Assembly: GCA_030949945.1 (NCBI GenBank)
Contig: JAUZRZ010000025.1
Coordinates: 124,001 to 188,000, forward strand
Direction: 5' to 3'
Source: Sulfurimonas sp.
Lineage (GTDB): Bacteria; Campylobacterota; Campylobacteria; Campylobacterales; Sulfurimonadaceae
DNA length: 64,000 bases
Shown one piece after another: positions 8,153 through 18,507 of this stretch (position 1 is its first letter; each line of letters opens with the position of its first letter). The translations under genes were made by a program, and so were the position numbers. A model generated the notes under the pieces. The model saw only the letters and a list, made by a program, of their open reading frames with translations, did no database searches and was not told the DNA's origin.

Positions 8153-9453
8153 TTAGTTAGTATATTTTTCACCATGAACTGATTCATCAAGACCCATGCT
8201 CTCACTCTCTTCATCAACACGAGATCCACCAGTTAAAGCAGTAGCAATGTAGTAAACTACTATAGTACCAACTAATGTAAATAGACTAACAATTACAACT
8301 GATTCTACTTGAACCATAAACTGACCCATTCTGTCCCCAGACTCTTTAAGTGGACCATCCCATAGTAAATCATTATCTTTTACAGCTAAAAATGCAGTTG
8401 CAAGAGCACCAAATAAACCAGCTAAGAAGTGGATACCAAAAGCATCTAAAGAGTCATCGTAACCAAGTTTCTTCTTCAACACTGTAACACCCCAAAAAGC
8501 AAATAGTGAACCAGCAATACCGAGTATAAATGCACCAGTAACATCAACAAAACCAGCGGCAGGAGTAATCGCAACAAGACCTGCTACAGCACCAGAAGCT
8601 AAACCTAAAAGAGTTGGTTTTTTGTAAACTACCCACTCAGCAAGCATCCATGTAATTGCAGCCATTGCAGTAGCAATAGTTGTAGTTAAGAAAGCTAAAC
8701 CAGCGATTGCATTTGCACCAAATGCAGAACCACCATTAAATCCATACCAACCAAACCATAAGATAGCAGCACCTAAAGCAGTTAGCATTACATTTGCAGG
8801 TTTCATAGCAATTTTAGGGTAACCAACACGCTTACCTACTAAGATACCAAGAACTAAACCAGCTAAACCACCATTCATATGAACAACAGTACCACCTGCA
8901 AAGTCTAGTGCACCTGCATCAAAAAGATAAGCACCATCTCCACCCCATACCATATGTGTGATAGGAGCATAAACGACTAATCCCCAAAGAGCTACAAATA
9001 CTAACCATGTAGAAAATTTAATACGCTCAATAACTGAACCAGATGCAATAGCAACAGTAATTGCAGCAAATGTACCTTGAAAAACAACAAATACATATGT
9101 AGGATATGTTCCACTTAAATCAGTCCAAGATATACCGCTTAACATTACATTACCAAATCCACCAATTACATTTTGAACTGCTGCAGACTCAGCTGTACCA
9201 AATGCTATAGAATATCCAGCAACAATCCACACTATAAATGCAATTACAAATGCTCCAAAACCATAGCATATGTATTAAGTACATTTTTACTTCTTGTCAT
9301 TCCACCATAAAAAAGTGCAAGACCAGCCGGTGTCATAAGTAATACTAAAGCAGTAGACATCATCATCCATGCAGTATCCCCCGTATCTAATGTATCTTCA
9401 GCAAATGCTAAAGATGGTAAAGCAAGTGCTAATGCTACAAGCCATTTTTTCAT
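8153..9453 (-). CDS. amt: Ammonium transporter, Amt family, with signal peptide (one frame break)
   Basis: About 433 residues. A cleavable signal peptide ([19 protein letters not shown]) is followed by an Amt core: [40 protein letters not shown], the first pore His in [17 protein letters not shown], and [15 protein letters not shown] with the second pore His. A break at about 9258-9262 is repaired by adding one T (coding strand) in the T-run, joining [14 protein letters not shown]. Ammonium uptake channel, first gene of the amt-glnK-amt set. Repeat element A lies immediately downstream. Confidence 0.93.
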
Positions 9454-9520
9454 GTGAATCCTTTTTATATAATTTCAGCTTGAAGTATGCCATAAAAGAA
9501 GAATTAATTATTTTTTATAT

Positions 9521-9537
9521 TGATTAATTTTTAATCA
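9521..9537. promoter_or_regulatory. Inverted repeat in the amt/gyrA divergent region
   Basis: TGATTAA and TTAATCA are perfect 7-bp arms around TTT, about 70 bp upstream of the amt start and 100 bp upstream of gyrA. A second, weaker repeat (ATTGAT...AATCAT) follows directly. Possible operator for the ammonium uptake genes; the sequence is AT-rich enough that chance is not excluded. Confidence 0.3.
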
Positions 9538-9597
9538 TTGATTTTTCTAATCATCTTATTAAGTGAATATATATATACTTAAGATATTTTTAGATAT

Positions 9598-9603
9598 TAT
9601 AAT
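9598..9603 (+). promoter_or_regulatory. Predicted -10 box of the gyrA promoter
   Basis: TATAAT at 9598-9603 lies 33 bp upstream of the gyrA ATG in a T-rich context with no clear -35 box, the usual arrangement for sigma-70 promoters in Campylobacterota. The gyrA ribosome-binding site AGGGTG follows before the ATG at 9637. Confidence 0.5.
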
Positions 9604-9636
9604 CAAAATTATTCTTAATTCTAACAGGGTGTATTA

Positions 9637-12128
9637 ATGAGCGACTTGCTAAACAATGACGACATACAACAGATAAATATAGAAACAACTCTTCAAAACT
9701 CTTACCTTGACTACTCAATGAGTGTTATCGTTGGGCGTGCCTTACCAGATGTAAGAGATGGACTTAAACCTGTGCATAGACGTATTCTTTATGCTATGGA
9801 TAAACTTAACCTCTCTCATGGTGCAAAGTTTAAAAAATCAGCACGTATCGTTGGTGATGTAATTGGTCAGTACCATCCACACGGTGACAACTCTGTTTAT
9901 GATGCACTTGTTCGTATGGCACAAGACTTTTCTATGAGAATGGAACTTGTTGACGGGCAAGGAAACTTTGGTTCTGTTGATGGAGATAGTGCAGCAGCAA
10001 TGAGATATACTGAAGCAAGAATGACAAAATATGCGGGGGAACTTCTAAAAGATTTAGAGAAAAACACCGTAAATATGACAGATAACTATGATGGTACAAC
10101 AAAAGAGCCAGATGTAATGCCTACTCGTGTACCAAACTTACTTATTAATGGTTCTTCAGGAATTGCAGTTGGTATGGCTACAAATATTCCTCCTCACAAT
10201 CCTACAGAAATTATGAATGCACTCAAAGCACTTTTAGCCAACCCTGAAATAACACTTCCTGAAATTATGGAACATGTTAAAGCTCCTGATTTTCCAACAG
10301 GTGGAATTATTTTTGGTAAAAAAGGTATTACTGAAGCATATGAGTCTGGTCGTGGACGCATAAAAGTTCGTGCAAAGACTCATATTGAACAGACTGCAAA
10401 AAAAGAGATTATCGTAATCGATGAACTTCCTTATCAAGTTAATAAATCGCGTTTAATTGAAAACATAGCTAACTTAGTAAAAGATAAAATGATAGATGGT
10501 GTTTCACTTATCCGTGATGAGTCTGACCGTGATGGTATGCGTGTGGTCATTGAGCTTAAACGCGATGCAATGAGTGAAATCGTTCTTAACAACCTCTTTA
10601 AACAAACTAGTATGCAAACTACTTTTGGTATCATCATGCTATCTATATTAAACCAAGAGCCTCGTATTTTTGGAATTATTGAAATACTAAAACAATTTAT
10701 CAATCACCGTAAAACAGTAATCATTCGTCGTACTATTTTTGATCTTGAAAAAGCAAAAGCTCGTGCTCATATTTTAGAGGGTCTCAAAAAAGCTATTGAT
10801 ATTATTGAAGATGTTATTCGTGTAATTCGTGCTTCAAATTCTGAAGATGCAGCAAAAGAAAACTTAGTAACAGAATTTGATTTTTCAGATATTCAAGCTG
10901 CAAGTATCGTAGCCATGAGACTCGGTCGTTTAACTGGTCTTGAAATAGAAAAGATTGAAAATGAGCTAGCAGAGCTTATGAAACTTATCAACTACTTAGA
11001 GTCTATCTTAAAAGTGAAGAGGTACTTAACGGTATCATTTCTGAGGAGTTTGATGAAGTCTCAGCGACATATACGCAGGGACGTCGTACTGATGTTGAAG
11101 ATGATTATGATGATATAGACATTGAAGATTTAATTCCTAATGAGCCAATGGTCGTAACTATTACTCATCGTGGCTATATCAAACGTGTACCTCTAGCATC
11201 CTATGAAAAGCAAAAACGTGGTGGTAAAGGTAAAACAGCTGTTACTACTTATGATGATGACTTTATAGAGAATTTCTTTACTTGTAACACTCACGACACA
11301 CTTCTCTTTGTAACTGACCGTGGTCAACTACACTGGTTAAAAGTTTATCGTATTCCTGAAGGAAGTCGTATTGCAAAGGGTAAAGCAGTTGTAAACCTTG
11401 TTAACCTTATGCCAGGTGAAAAAATTCAATCTATCATTCCAACAACTGACTTTAGTGAGGATAAAGGTCTTGTATTCTTTACGAGAAATGGTGTTGTTAA
11501 ACGCACAAACCTCAGTGAATTTAGCAATATTAGAAGTAATGGTGTTCGTGCTATTGTTCTTGATGATAATGATGAGCTTATCATTGCAAAAATTGCAAAC
11601 CAAGAGGTAAAATATCTCTTTATTGTTACAAAATTTGCACAATGTATTAAGTTTGAAATTGAGAAAACTCGTGAGCAAGGTCGCTCAACTCGTGGTGTTC
11701 GTGGTATTAAGTTTAAACATGAGGGTGATGAAGTTGTAGATGCAAACATTATTGCAACTGATGAGCAAGAGATTCTTATGATAGCTGAAAAAGGTATTGG
11801 TAAACGTACAGATGCTGGTGAATATAGACTTACCAACCGTGGTGGATCAGGTGTAATTGCTATGAAAATGACAACTAAAACTGGTAAAAATATCATCGGT
11901 TGCTTAATGGTCGATGAGGGCATGGATATGATGGCACTTACCAAAAGTGGTAAAATGATTCGTGTAGATATGCAAACTATATCAAAATCAAGTCGAAATA
12001 CATCTGGTGTTTATATAGTTAAAGGCGATGATGTAGCAAGTATTTCACGCTGCCCTAAAGAAGAAAAAGATGAAGATGAAACAGAAGAAGAGTTCTGGTA
12101 CATTAATAGTGGAATAGTGTTTGCTTAA
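9637..12128 (+). CDS. gyrA: DNA gyrase subunit A (one frame break)
   Basis: About 830 residues after repair, normal for the family. The catalytic Tyr124 lies in [11 protein letters not shown], the quinolone region reads [18 protein letters not shown], and the GyrA-box in the C-terminal beta-pinwheel is KQKRGGKGK. The break is in the A-run at 11010-11013; one more A gives [20 protein letters not shown] and continues to the end. GyrA with GyrB introduces negative supercoils using ATP. Asn85 at the position where Ser or Thr is usual elsewhere is the wild-type state in Helicobacter-like lineages. Translation starts at ATG with AGGGTG upstream. An essential gene cannot be broken, so this is assembly error. 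Confidence 0.97.
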
Positions 12129-12179
12129 TCTATTTTTATAAAACAACGGGTAGCATAAGGCACCCTTTAAGGAAACTGT

Positions 12180-12716
12180 ATGAAATACTTATTAGTCTTA
12201 GTAATGATTCTTAGCTCTGTCTCTTTGACAGCGGATGATATGAAAACAGAAGCTGTTTCGGCAAAAGTTCAAACTGTGGCCGCTCCGAGTACATCTACAA
12301 TTAATGTCAGTTGTGCGACTTGTGATAAGAATCAAAAGTCACCTGTGGCTAAACCGATGATAGCTGAGGTTACTGATGTCAACTCAAAAGAAGATGTACT
12401 TGCAGCAGAAGAGAGAATGCTTATTAGTGTTGTCGGACAAGGTGTTGCACCGGTTAACACATCTTCACCTGCTCAAGCATATGCACTAGCAAAACGTGCA
12501 GCTGTTGCTGATGCATACAGACTTATTGCTGAGAAGGTAAAAGGTGTTCGTATTGATGGTCAAGACCTTATTAAGAACATGATGGTAAAAAGATCAACTG
12601 TGCGTACTTCAGTTGCCGCAATGGTTAGAAATGCAAATATCGTTGAGACTACATTTAAAGAGGGACTTTGTGAAGTAGAGATGGAGATTGTAATATCTCA
12701 CGCTCAGTTCAAGTAG
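12180..12716 (+). CDS. LPP20-like secreted protein
   Basis: 178 residues: a signal peptide (MKYLLVLVMILSSVSLTADD), a low-complexity linker with two Cys (SCATCD), and an LPP20-type domain (QAYALAKRAAVADAYRLIAE; TVRTSVAAMVRNANIVETTF; CEVEMEIVIS). LPP20-family proteins in Helicobacter and Campylobacter are membrane-associated, and one (FlgP) is needed for flagellar function. No lipobox Cys follows the signal peptide, so it is more likely periplasmic than a lipoprotein. AAGGA precedes the ATG. It is followed closely by another exported protein gene and flgR, which suggests, without proving, a motility link. Confidence 0.7.
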   Translation: MKYLLVLVMILSSVSLTADDMKTEAVSAKVQTVAAPSTSTINVSCATCDKNQKSPVAKPMIAEVTDVNSKEDVLAAEERMLISVVGQGVAPVNTSSPAQAYALAKRAAVADAYRLIAEKVKGVRIDGQDLIKNMMVKRSTVRTSVAAMVRNANIVETTFKEGLCEVEMEIVISHAQFK

Positions 12717-13084
12717 GTCTCTCTCTTCTTCTCTTTTCACTTGCATTAAACGCAGGTGAATACCTCATTTCATATAAATACATCGTTAAAGATGCCACTC
12801 TTTATAATGAAACACTCAAAATTTCTCATGCTATGAAAAAATGTAAGGGTATACCCTATAATCCAATCATATTTGAAACACGAGATGATAAAAATCTAAA
12901 AAAAATTCTCTCTACAAATAAAGAAGAATTTATAGACTACATACATAAACTAGGACTCAGTGTAAAGCATCAAGACAGTACTATAAACACTCACTATACA
13001 TCAACAACTACCCTTACACTAAAAACAAGATGCTTCAAAGTCGATTTTAATGATAATTTTGTTAAAATTTCACCTATAAAGTAG
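12701..13084 (+). CDS. Small exported protein of unknown function (start unclear)
   Basis: The frame open from 12674 to the stop at 13084 encodes a hydrophobic leader (VGLSLLLFSLALNAGEYL) followed by a Lys-rich mature region with two Cys (AMKKCKGIPYNPIIFE; LTLKTRCFKVDF). No ATG, GTG or TTG precedes the leader in this frame; the first ATG (12833) would remove it. Either a base error hides the start or a rare codon is used; the left coordinate is an estimate. It overlaps the end of the LPP20-like gene and lies 19 bp before flgR. The family was not recognised. Confidence 0.5.
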   Translation, partial: RSVQVGLSLLLFSLALNAGEYLISYKYIVKDATLYNETLKISHAMKKCKGIPYNPIIFETRDDKNLKKILSTNKEEFIDYIHKLGLSVKHQDSTINTHYTSTTTLTLKTRCFKVDFNDNFVKISPIK

Positions 13085-13103
13085 CTAATAAATAGGACAC
13101 TCA

Positions 13104-14243
13104 TTGAAAATTGCAATCGTTGAAGATGATATAAATATGAGAAAATCTCTTGAAATCGCTATGAGTGATTATAAAGAGTTTGAGATTCAAACATTTAAAC
13201 ATGCCAAAGATGCACTCAAAGGTCTTAATAGTAGCTTTGATTTAGTTATTACAGATATAAATATGCCAGGGATGGATGGTATTGAACTCATCAAAGAGCT
13301 AAACGGTCGATTTGAAGTTATTATAATGACAGGAAATGCGACACTTAGTAAAGCGATAGACTCTATTCACCTTGGTGTAAAAGATTTTTTGCTTAAACCT
13401 TTTGATGTAGATACTCTTATTAATGCGATTAAGCGTGAAAGTAAGGTTCAAAAAGTTCAAAAGAGAGTAGTCAAGAGTAAAAAAAGTGATAGTGGCTTTC
13501 TTGGTAAAAGTGATGCACTAACAAAAGTTCTCAATATCGCTGATAAAGCTTCTAAAACAGATGCTAGTATTTTACTTTTAGGTCAAAGTGGTGTTGGTAA
13601 AGAGGTTTTTGCTTCTTATATTCACACAAACTCGCCAAGAGTAAAAAAACCATTTATCGCTATAAACATGGCAGCTATTCCTGAGAACCTTATAGAGAGT
13701 GAACTTTTTGGCTTCGAGAAAGGTGCATTTACTGATGCTAGTGAAGCAAAAGCTGGACAGTTTGAGTTAGCCAATGGAGGGACACTCTTTTTAGATGAGA
13801 TAGGAGAGATGCCTTATGGTGTACAAGCAAAACTTTTGCGTGCACTTCAAGAAAAAGAGGTACGTCGTCTTGGTTCATCTAAAAATATTAAAATAGATAT
13901 TCGAGTAATATCTGCTACAAATGCAAATCTTGATGAAAAGATAAAAGAAGGATTATTTAGAGAGGATTTATACTATCGTCTCAATACAATTCCTCTTCAT
14001 ATTCCTCCACTTTGTGAGAGAAAAGATGAGATAATTCAAATTGCAGAAGCTACTTGTAAAAGTAACTGCGAGAAGTATAGTTTTGAGCTAAAAACATTCT
14101 CTACTGAGGCGAAAAGTGAACTACTAGACTATAGTTGGCCTGGAAATATTAGAGAACTTATCTCTGTAGTTGAACGTGCTGTTATACTGAGTGAAACACA
14201 AGAGATACAAAAAGATGAACTCTTTTTAAATGTTAGAAAATAA
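13104..14243 (+). CDS. flgR: Sigma-54-dependent response regulator FlgR (no DNA-binding domain)
   Basis: 379 residues. The receiver domain has phospho-acceptor Asp51 (LVITDINMPGMDG) and Lys98 (LLKPF). The AAA+ domain has Walker A GQSGVGKE at about 160-167, the sigma-54 contact loop GAFTDA at 207-212, Walker B LFLDEIGEM, and ends with the WPGNIREL sensor II region. The protein stops about 20 residues later, so the C-terminal HTH domain is missing, as in FlgR of Helicobacter and Campylobacter. That regulator acts with the kinase FlgS to switch on RpoN-dependent flagellar genes. The kinase is not in this window. Confidence 0.9.
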   Translation: MKIAIVEDDINMRKSLEIAMSDYKEFEIQTFKHAKDALKGLNSSFDLVITDINMPGMDGIELIKELNGRFEVIIMTGNATLSKAIDSIHLGVKDFLLKPFDVDTLINAIKRESKVQKVQKRVVKSKKSDSGFLGKSDALTKVLNIADKASKTDASILLLGQSGVGKEVFASYIHTNSPRVKKPFIAINMAAIPENLIESELFGFEKGAFTDASEAKAGQFELANGGTLFLDEIGEMPYGVQAKLLRALQEKEVRRLGSSKNIKIDIRVISATNANLDEKIKEGLFREDLYYRLNTIPLHIPPLCERKDEIIQIAEATCKSNCEKYSFELKTFSTEAKSELLDYSWPGNIRELISVVERAVILSETQEIQKDELFLNVRK

Positions 14244-14258
14244 AATATAGGAAAAAAT

Positions 14259-14315
14259 ATGAGCGATATAAGAATTAAAATTCAATGCAGTGAGGCACTA
14301 AATGCCGAATCGTAA
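14259..14315 (+). CDS. 18-residue ORF overlapping the asd start
   Basis: An ATG at 14259 follows AGGA 6 nt upstream and reads MSDIRIKIQCSEALNAES before TAA at 14313-14315, which lies inside asd. Its last 14 nt overlap the asd start region, whose own ribosome-binding site (GTGAGG) lies within this ORF. This is the geometry of a coupled leader peptide, but it has no run of regulatory codons for lysine, threonine or methionine. It may instead be a remnant or chance ORF. Confidence 0.35.
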   Translation: MSDIRIKIQCSEALNAES

Positions 14316-15345
14316 AAAATATAATGTTGCAGTTGTTGGTGCAAATGGTGCTGTTGGTGAAGAAATACTTACAATTTTAGCGGAGATAGATTTTCCACTA
14401 GAGAGATTAATTCCCCTTGCGAGTGCAAGAAGTATTGGTAAAACAGTTAATTATATGGATGAAACTCTTCCCATTATTGAACTTACTCACGATGTATTTA
14501 CAGAGTATGGAATTGATATTGCACTTTTTTCTGCTGGTGGAAGTGTAAGTGCTGAGTTCGCACCCTCAGCTGTAAAAGCTGGAGCTGTTGTCATTGACAA
14601 TACTTCTCATTTTAGAATGGATGAGAATACTCCCTTAGTTGTCCCAGAAGTAAATCCACAAGATATAAAGAAATGGAGACAGACCGGTGTTATAGCAAAT
14701 CCTAACTGTTCAACTATTCAGATGGTTCAAGCACTCAAACCACTCGATGATGCTTATGACCTTTTACGTGTTGATGTGAGCACATACCAAGCAACAAGTG
14801 GAGCTGGTAAAGAGGCTATGAAAGAGCTAGTAGATCAGATGCAAGCATTCTTTGCATTTACTCTTAGCGATGCCGAGCATAAAGCTTTTAACCAACAAAT
14901 TGCTCTTAATGTTATTCCTCAGATAGATGTTTTTACTGATAATGGCTACACAAAAGAAGAGATGAAAATGGTCAATGAAACTGTTAAAATCATGAACAAA
15001 GATATAGCCTTAAGTGCAACTTGTGTTCGTGTTCCTACTCTTCGTGGTCATGCTGAGGCTCTTACTCTTACGTTTGACTCTGAAGTAAATGCAGATGAAG
15101 CTAGAGAAGTTTTAGCTAAAGCACCAAATCTAGTTATACTTGATAACCCTGATGAAGCACTCTATCCTATGCCTGCAACTTGTGTAGATAAAAATGAGAC
15201 TTTTGTTGGTCGTATTCGTAATGATATTTATGCAAAAAATATATTACATCTTTTTGTAGTTGCTGATAACCTCCGTGTTGGTGCTGCTACAAATGCTGTT
15301 CGTATTGCACAAAAATGGATAGAATTTCAAGAAGAGGAAAATTAA
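14302..15345 (+). CDS. asd: Aspartate-semialdehyde dehydrogenase
   Basis: 347 residues. The NADP-binding motif VVGANGAVGEEIL is at the N terminus, the catalytic Cys136 is in ANPNCSTIQMV, and CVRVPTLRGHAEALT contains the active-site Arg and His. It reduces aspartyl phosphate to aspartate semialdehyde for lysine/diaminopimelate, threonine and methionine synthesis, so it feeds lysA, also in this window. GTGAGG lies 6 nt before the ATG. It is one bp from the next gene and likely cotranscribed with it. Confidence 0.96.
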   Translation: MPNRKKYNVAVVGANGAVGEEILTILAEIDFPLERLIPLASARSIGKTVNYMDETLPIIELTHDVFTEYGIDIALFSAGGSVSAEFAPSAVKAGAVVIDNTSHFRMDENTPLVVPEVNPQDIKKWRQTGVIANPNCSTIQMVQALKPLDDAYDLLRVDVSTYQATSGAGKEAMKELVDQMQAFFAFTLSDAEHKAFNQQIALNVIPQIDVFTDNGYTKEEMKMVNETVKIMNKDIALSATCVRVPTLRGHAEALTLTFDSEVNADEAREVLAKAPNLVILDNPDEALYPMPATCVDKNETFVGRIRNDIYAKNILHLFVVADNLRVGAATNAVRIAQKWIEFQEEEN

Positions 15346-15346
15346 A

Positions 15347-15859
15347 ATGGAAAGAGTATTTGAGAGTAGCTTATGGGCTACAAGGTTTATGGTTATACTG
15401 GCTGTGATTTTTGGTCTTATCGGGGCAGTGATTCTTTTTATAGTCGCTTCTGTTGATGTTTATGACAGTGCAAAATATGTTTTAAGTACTTATCTTAGCC
15501 ATCAGCATCCCCATGATTTTCATGAAAATGTTGTTGGTGGAATTATTGGAGCTGTAGATTTATACCTTATCGGTGTCGTTATGCTTCTTTTCTCTTTTGG
15601 TTTATATGAACTATTTATCTCTGAGATAGACGTTGCTAGAGATGGGGAGAACAAAGGAAGTAAAATCCTTACTATTCACTCTCTTGATCAACTAAAAGAT
15701 AAAATTTCTAAAGTAATCGTAATGGTTCTTGTAGTTGGATTTTTTCAAAAAGTTGGACATACTGAGTACAATGGAGCTTTAGATATGCTATATTTTGCAC
15801 TATCTATCACAGCTGTAGCTGTTGGTTTGTACTTTTTAGGTAAAGTTGGAAAACATTAA
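15347..15859 (+). CDS. UPF0114 (YqhA-like) membrane protein
   Basis: 170 residues with four hydrophobic segments (VILAVIFGLIGAVILFIVAS; GGIIGAVDLYLIGVVMLLF; IVMVLVVGFFQKV; LYFALSITAVAVGLYFLG). The pattern GGIIGAVDLYLIGVVMLLFS followed by GLYELFISEID is typical of the UPF0114 family. The function of this family is not established. It lies one bp downstream of asd. Confidence 0.8.
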   Translation: MERVFESSLWATRFMVILAVIFGLIGAVILFIVASVDVYDSAKYVLSTYLSHQHPHDFHENVVGGIIGAVDLYLIGVVMLLFSFGLYELFISEIDVARDGENKGSKILTIHSLDQLKDKISKVIVMVLVVGFFQKVGHTEYNGALDMLYFALSITAVAVGLYFLGKVGKH

Positions 15860-15900
15860 TTAAAAATAATTATCGTAACGCATAAAATTAAGGATACTAA

Positions 15901-16944
15901 ATGGGAAAAATATTTGTAGATGCATGTCTAGGGAAAAAAACACCTTACACACCAGTATGGATGATGAGACAGGCTGGTCGTTACTTACCAGAATATATGA
16001 AAGTTCGTGCAGAAGCTGGAAACTTTTTAAACCTTTGTCATGACCCAAAAAAAGCGGCTGCTGTTACACTTCAACCTTTAGACATTGTTGGTGTTGATGC
16101 TGCAATTTTATTTAGTGATATTCTTGTTATTCCTGATGAGATGGGAATGGACTTATCATTTGTTAAAGGAGAGGGTCCTAAATTTTCAGACCCTCTAGTT
16201 ACACAAGCAGATTTAGATAGGCTTATTGGTGGCGACGCGGCTGCTAGTAAACTTACTTATGTTTTTGATACTATCAAACTCCTAAGAGAACAGCTTGATG
16301 AACGCGGTGATGATAAAGCTCTTATTGGCTTTACAGGTGCACCATGGACTCTTGCAACTTACATGATAGAGGGTCAAGGAACTAAAACTTATAACATCTG
16401 TAAAAAGATGATGTACTCTAACCCTGAACTCTTACATAATATTCTTAAAAAAGTCACAGAAGTTGTAAAACTTTATATGGAAAAGCAAATTCAATCAGGA
16501 ATCGATGTTGTTCAAATTTTTGACTCATGGGCAGCAGCTATTGAAGTAGATAACTATGATGAATTTTCTTGGAAATATATGGTAGAAATCGCTGAGTATT
16601 TAAAAGAGAAGTACCCTCATATCCCTGTAATCATGTTTCCTAAAGGTATCCCTGCATTTTATGACAAGGTTTATGGAAACTTCGATGTATTTGGTGTTGA
16701 CTGGGCTACTCCAATTGAGTTCGCACAAAGAAAGTTAGGTGATAAGTATGTTCTCCAAGGAAATATGGAACCATGTCGTCTCTACTCAAAAGAGGCTACT
16801 ACAGAATCTGTAGAACATATTCAGTCCGTAATGGGTGGCTCTCGTCATATCTTTAACCTAGGTCACGGAATACTTCCAGATGTACCAGTAGAAAATGCAA
16901 AACACTTTGTGGCAGAGTGCCAACGAGTTAGTGGCAAAAAATAA
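15901..16944 (+). CDS. hemE: Uroporphyrinogen decarboxylase
   Basis: 347 residues, full length. The signature [16 protein letters not shown], the substrate Asp in [29 protein letters not shown], and the C-terminal [10 protein letters not shown] are all present. It removes four carboxyl groups from uroporphyrinogen III to give coproporphyrinogen III in haem synthesis, in the cytoplasm. Its start has AAGGA 6 nt upstream. The next gene starts inside its 3' end. Confidence 0.97.
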   Translation: MGKIFVDACLGKKTPYTPVWMMRQAGRYLPEYMKVRAEAGNFLNLCHDPKKAAAVTLQPLDIVGVDAAILFSDILVIPDEMGMDLSFVKGEGPKFSDPLVTQADLDRLIGGDAAASKLTYVFDTIKLLREQLDERGDDKALIGFTGAPWTLATYMIEGQGTKTYNICKKMMYSNPELLHNILKKVTEVVKLYMEKQIQSGIDVVQIFDSWAAAIEVDNYDEFSWKYMVEIAEYLKEKYPHIPVIMFPKGIPAFYDKVYGNFDVFGVDWATPIEFAQRKLGDKYVLQGNMEPCRLYSKEATTESVEHIQSVMGGSRHIFNLGHGILPDVPVENAKHFVAECQRVSGKK

Positions 16945-17872
16945 TATAATCTTCGGGCCTATAAACTCTCGCCGTTTTGGTATGAGTTTAGGTATCGATC
17001 TCTCCCCTGCTTTAAAACAGTGTAACTTTGACTGCCTCTACTGCGAACTCGCACCTGCAATTACTATGGATAAGCAAACGCAGAGTATCACGGTAGAAGA
17101 GATAATTAAAGAACTTAAAAAGCATCTTAACAGTTCAATAGATGTTATAACTCTCACTGCAAATGGTGAGCCGACACTCTACCCTAAGCTAAGTCAGCTC
17201 ATAGATGCTATTGACCTCATCAAAGCTGATACACAGACACTTATACTTACAAATAGTGCTACCCTTGTAGATGCTAGTGTTTACAACTCTTTACTCAAAC
17301 TAGACCAAGTAAAACTCTCACTAGATGCCATTAGCCCTGATGTTTTTAAAAAAATAGATAGACCCCATGAGAGTATAAAGATAGAAGATATTGTAGAGAA
17401 AGTTACTGCGTTTAGTAAGGAGTATAAGGGAAAACTCTTTATTGAGATTCTTTTTGTGCATGAGTTAAACGATACAAAAGAAGAACTTAGAAAACTCAAT
17501 AGTGTGCTTTTAGAGATAGATGCTTTCAGAGTTGATTTAGGGACTATTGACAGACCTCCTGCCTATCCTGTTGTAGGTATTAGCTACAAAGAACTTCATG
17601 AGATAAGCATGTATTTTGATAGTTCTCTACCTATACATATCGCCTCTCGTATTCATGCTGAGCCAAACAATGCTCCCTACTCTAAAGAGGAGATACTCAA
17701 TACTCTTGATAAACGTCCACTCACACAAGATGATATAAATCTCTTGTTAGATGAAGAGAGTAAAGAGAGACTCCAAAAGCTTATATCTACAAAAGAAGTC
17801 AGTATAAAAAATGTAGCTAATTTAGACTTTTTAGTTCCAACATCAAATATTAAAAGAAAAAGAAAAACATGA
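16931..17872 (+). CDS. Radical SAM protein
   Basis: About 313 residues. The cluster motif is CNFDCLYC (Cys-x3-Cys-x2-Cys), preceded by [16 protein letters not shown] and followed by [11 protein letters not shown], the GEP strand of radical SAM enzymes. The GTG at 16931, giving [13 protein letters not shown], is preferred to an ATG at 16895 further inside hemE, because conserved family sequence begins here. It overlaps hemE by 14 nt. A 4Fe-4S cluster and S-adenosylmethionine are expected; the substrate is unknown. It ends in a 4-nt overlap with the esterase gene. Confidence 0.82.
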   Translation: MAKNNIIFGPINSRRFGMSLGIDLSPALKQCNFDCLYCELAPAITMDKQTQSITVEEIIKELKKHLNSSIDVITLTANGEPTLYPKLSQLIDAIDLIKADTQTLILTNSATLVDASVYNSLLKLDQVKLSLDAISPDVFKKIDRPHESIKIEDIVEKVTAFSKEYKGKLFIEILFVHELNDTKEELRKLNSVLLEIDAFRVDLGTIDRPPAYPVVGISYKELHEISMYFDSSLPIHIASRIHAEPNNAPYSKEEILNTLDKRPLTQDDINLLLDEESKERLQKLISTKEVSIKNVANLDFLVPTSNIKRKRKT

Positions 17873-18499
17873 AATATCAAAACTTAGAACTCCAAAACCA
17901 ATTTATCCCCTCAAAAGTGCCTTCAAAAAAGCTTATGATAATTCTTCACGGACGAGGAGACTCCTCTGACGGCTTTTTAGGTTTTCCTCCATTTTTAGCA
18001 CTTGATGATATGAACTATATACTTTTTGATGCACCTTTTGAGTACTTTACAGGACACTCATGGTATCAACTTCCCCCAGACCAGTTACCAGGTATAGAGT
18101 ACTCATCAAAACTTCTTACAAAAGATTTAGACACTCTCTTTGAGTCTGACTTTAATGTAAGTGAGAGTTTTCTTTTTGGTTTTTCCCAAGGGGCACTACT
18201 TACATTTGAGTTTGGAGCAAGGTATCATAAAGTACTTGCTGGTTATATCGCTATTAGTGGCTATATTTACGATGCCCCTACCCTCTTAGAAGAGATGAAC
18301 CCTAATGTGAATGCTCATAACTGGTTATGTACACATGGAACAAGTGACCCTGTTCTCCCCTATGAAACATCAAAAGAGCAGATTAAAACTCTTACAAGAT
18401 GGTGGTTTTGACATAGAGTTTGTCACTTACGATAAAGAGCATAATATTGACAGAGATGAGTTAAATATGATTTCTGAGTGGATAAAAGAGAAATATTAG
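17869..18499 (+). CDS. Alpha/beta-hydrolase, carboxylesterase/phospholipase family (one frame break)
   Basis: About 209 residues after repair. The oxyanion region LMIILHGRGDSSDGFLG, the nucleophile elbow GFSQGALLTF, the Asp in HGTSDPVLPY and the His in YDKEHNIDRD give a complete triad. The break is in the A-run at about 18383-18387; removing one A yields EQIKLLQDGGFDIEF. Small bacterial esterases of this type hydrolyse acyl esters; the natural substrate cannot be told. It overlaps the radical SAM gene by 4 nt. Confidence 0.85.
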
Positions 18500-18507
18500 G
18501 CTTTACT

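Noticed and set aside
9637..9903. GyrA Asn85 at the quinolone-resistance position
   Set aside because: Asn at this position is the normal residue in Helicobacter-like Campylobacterota, so it is not evidence of acquired resistance.
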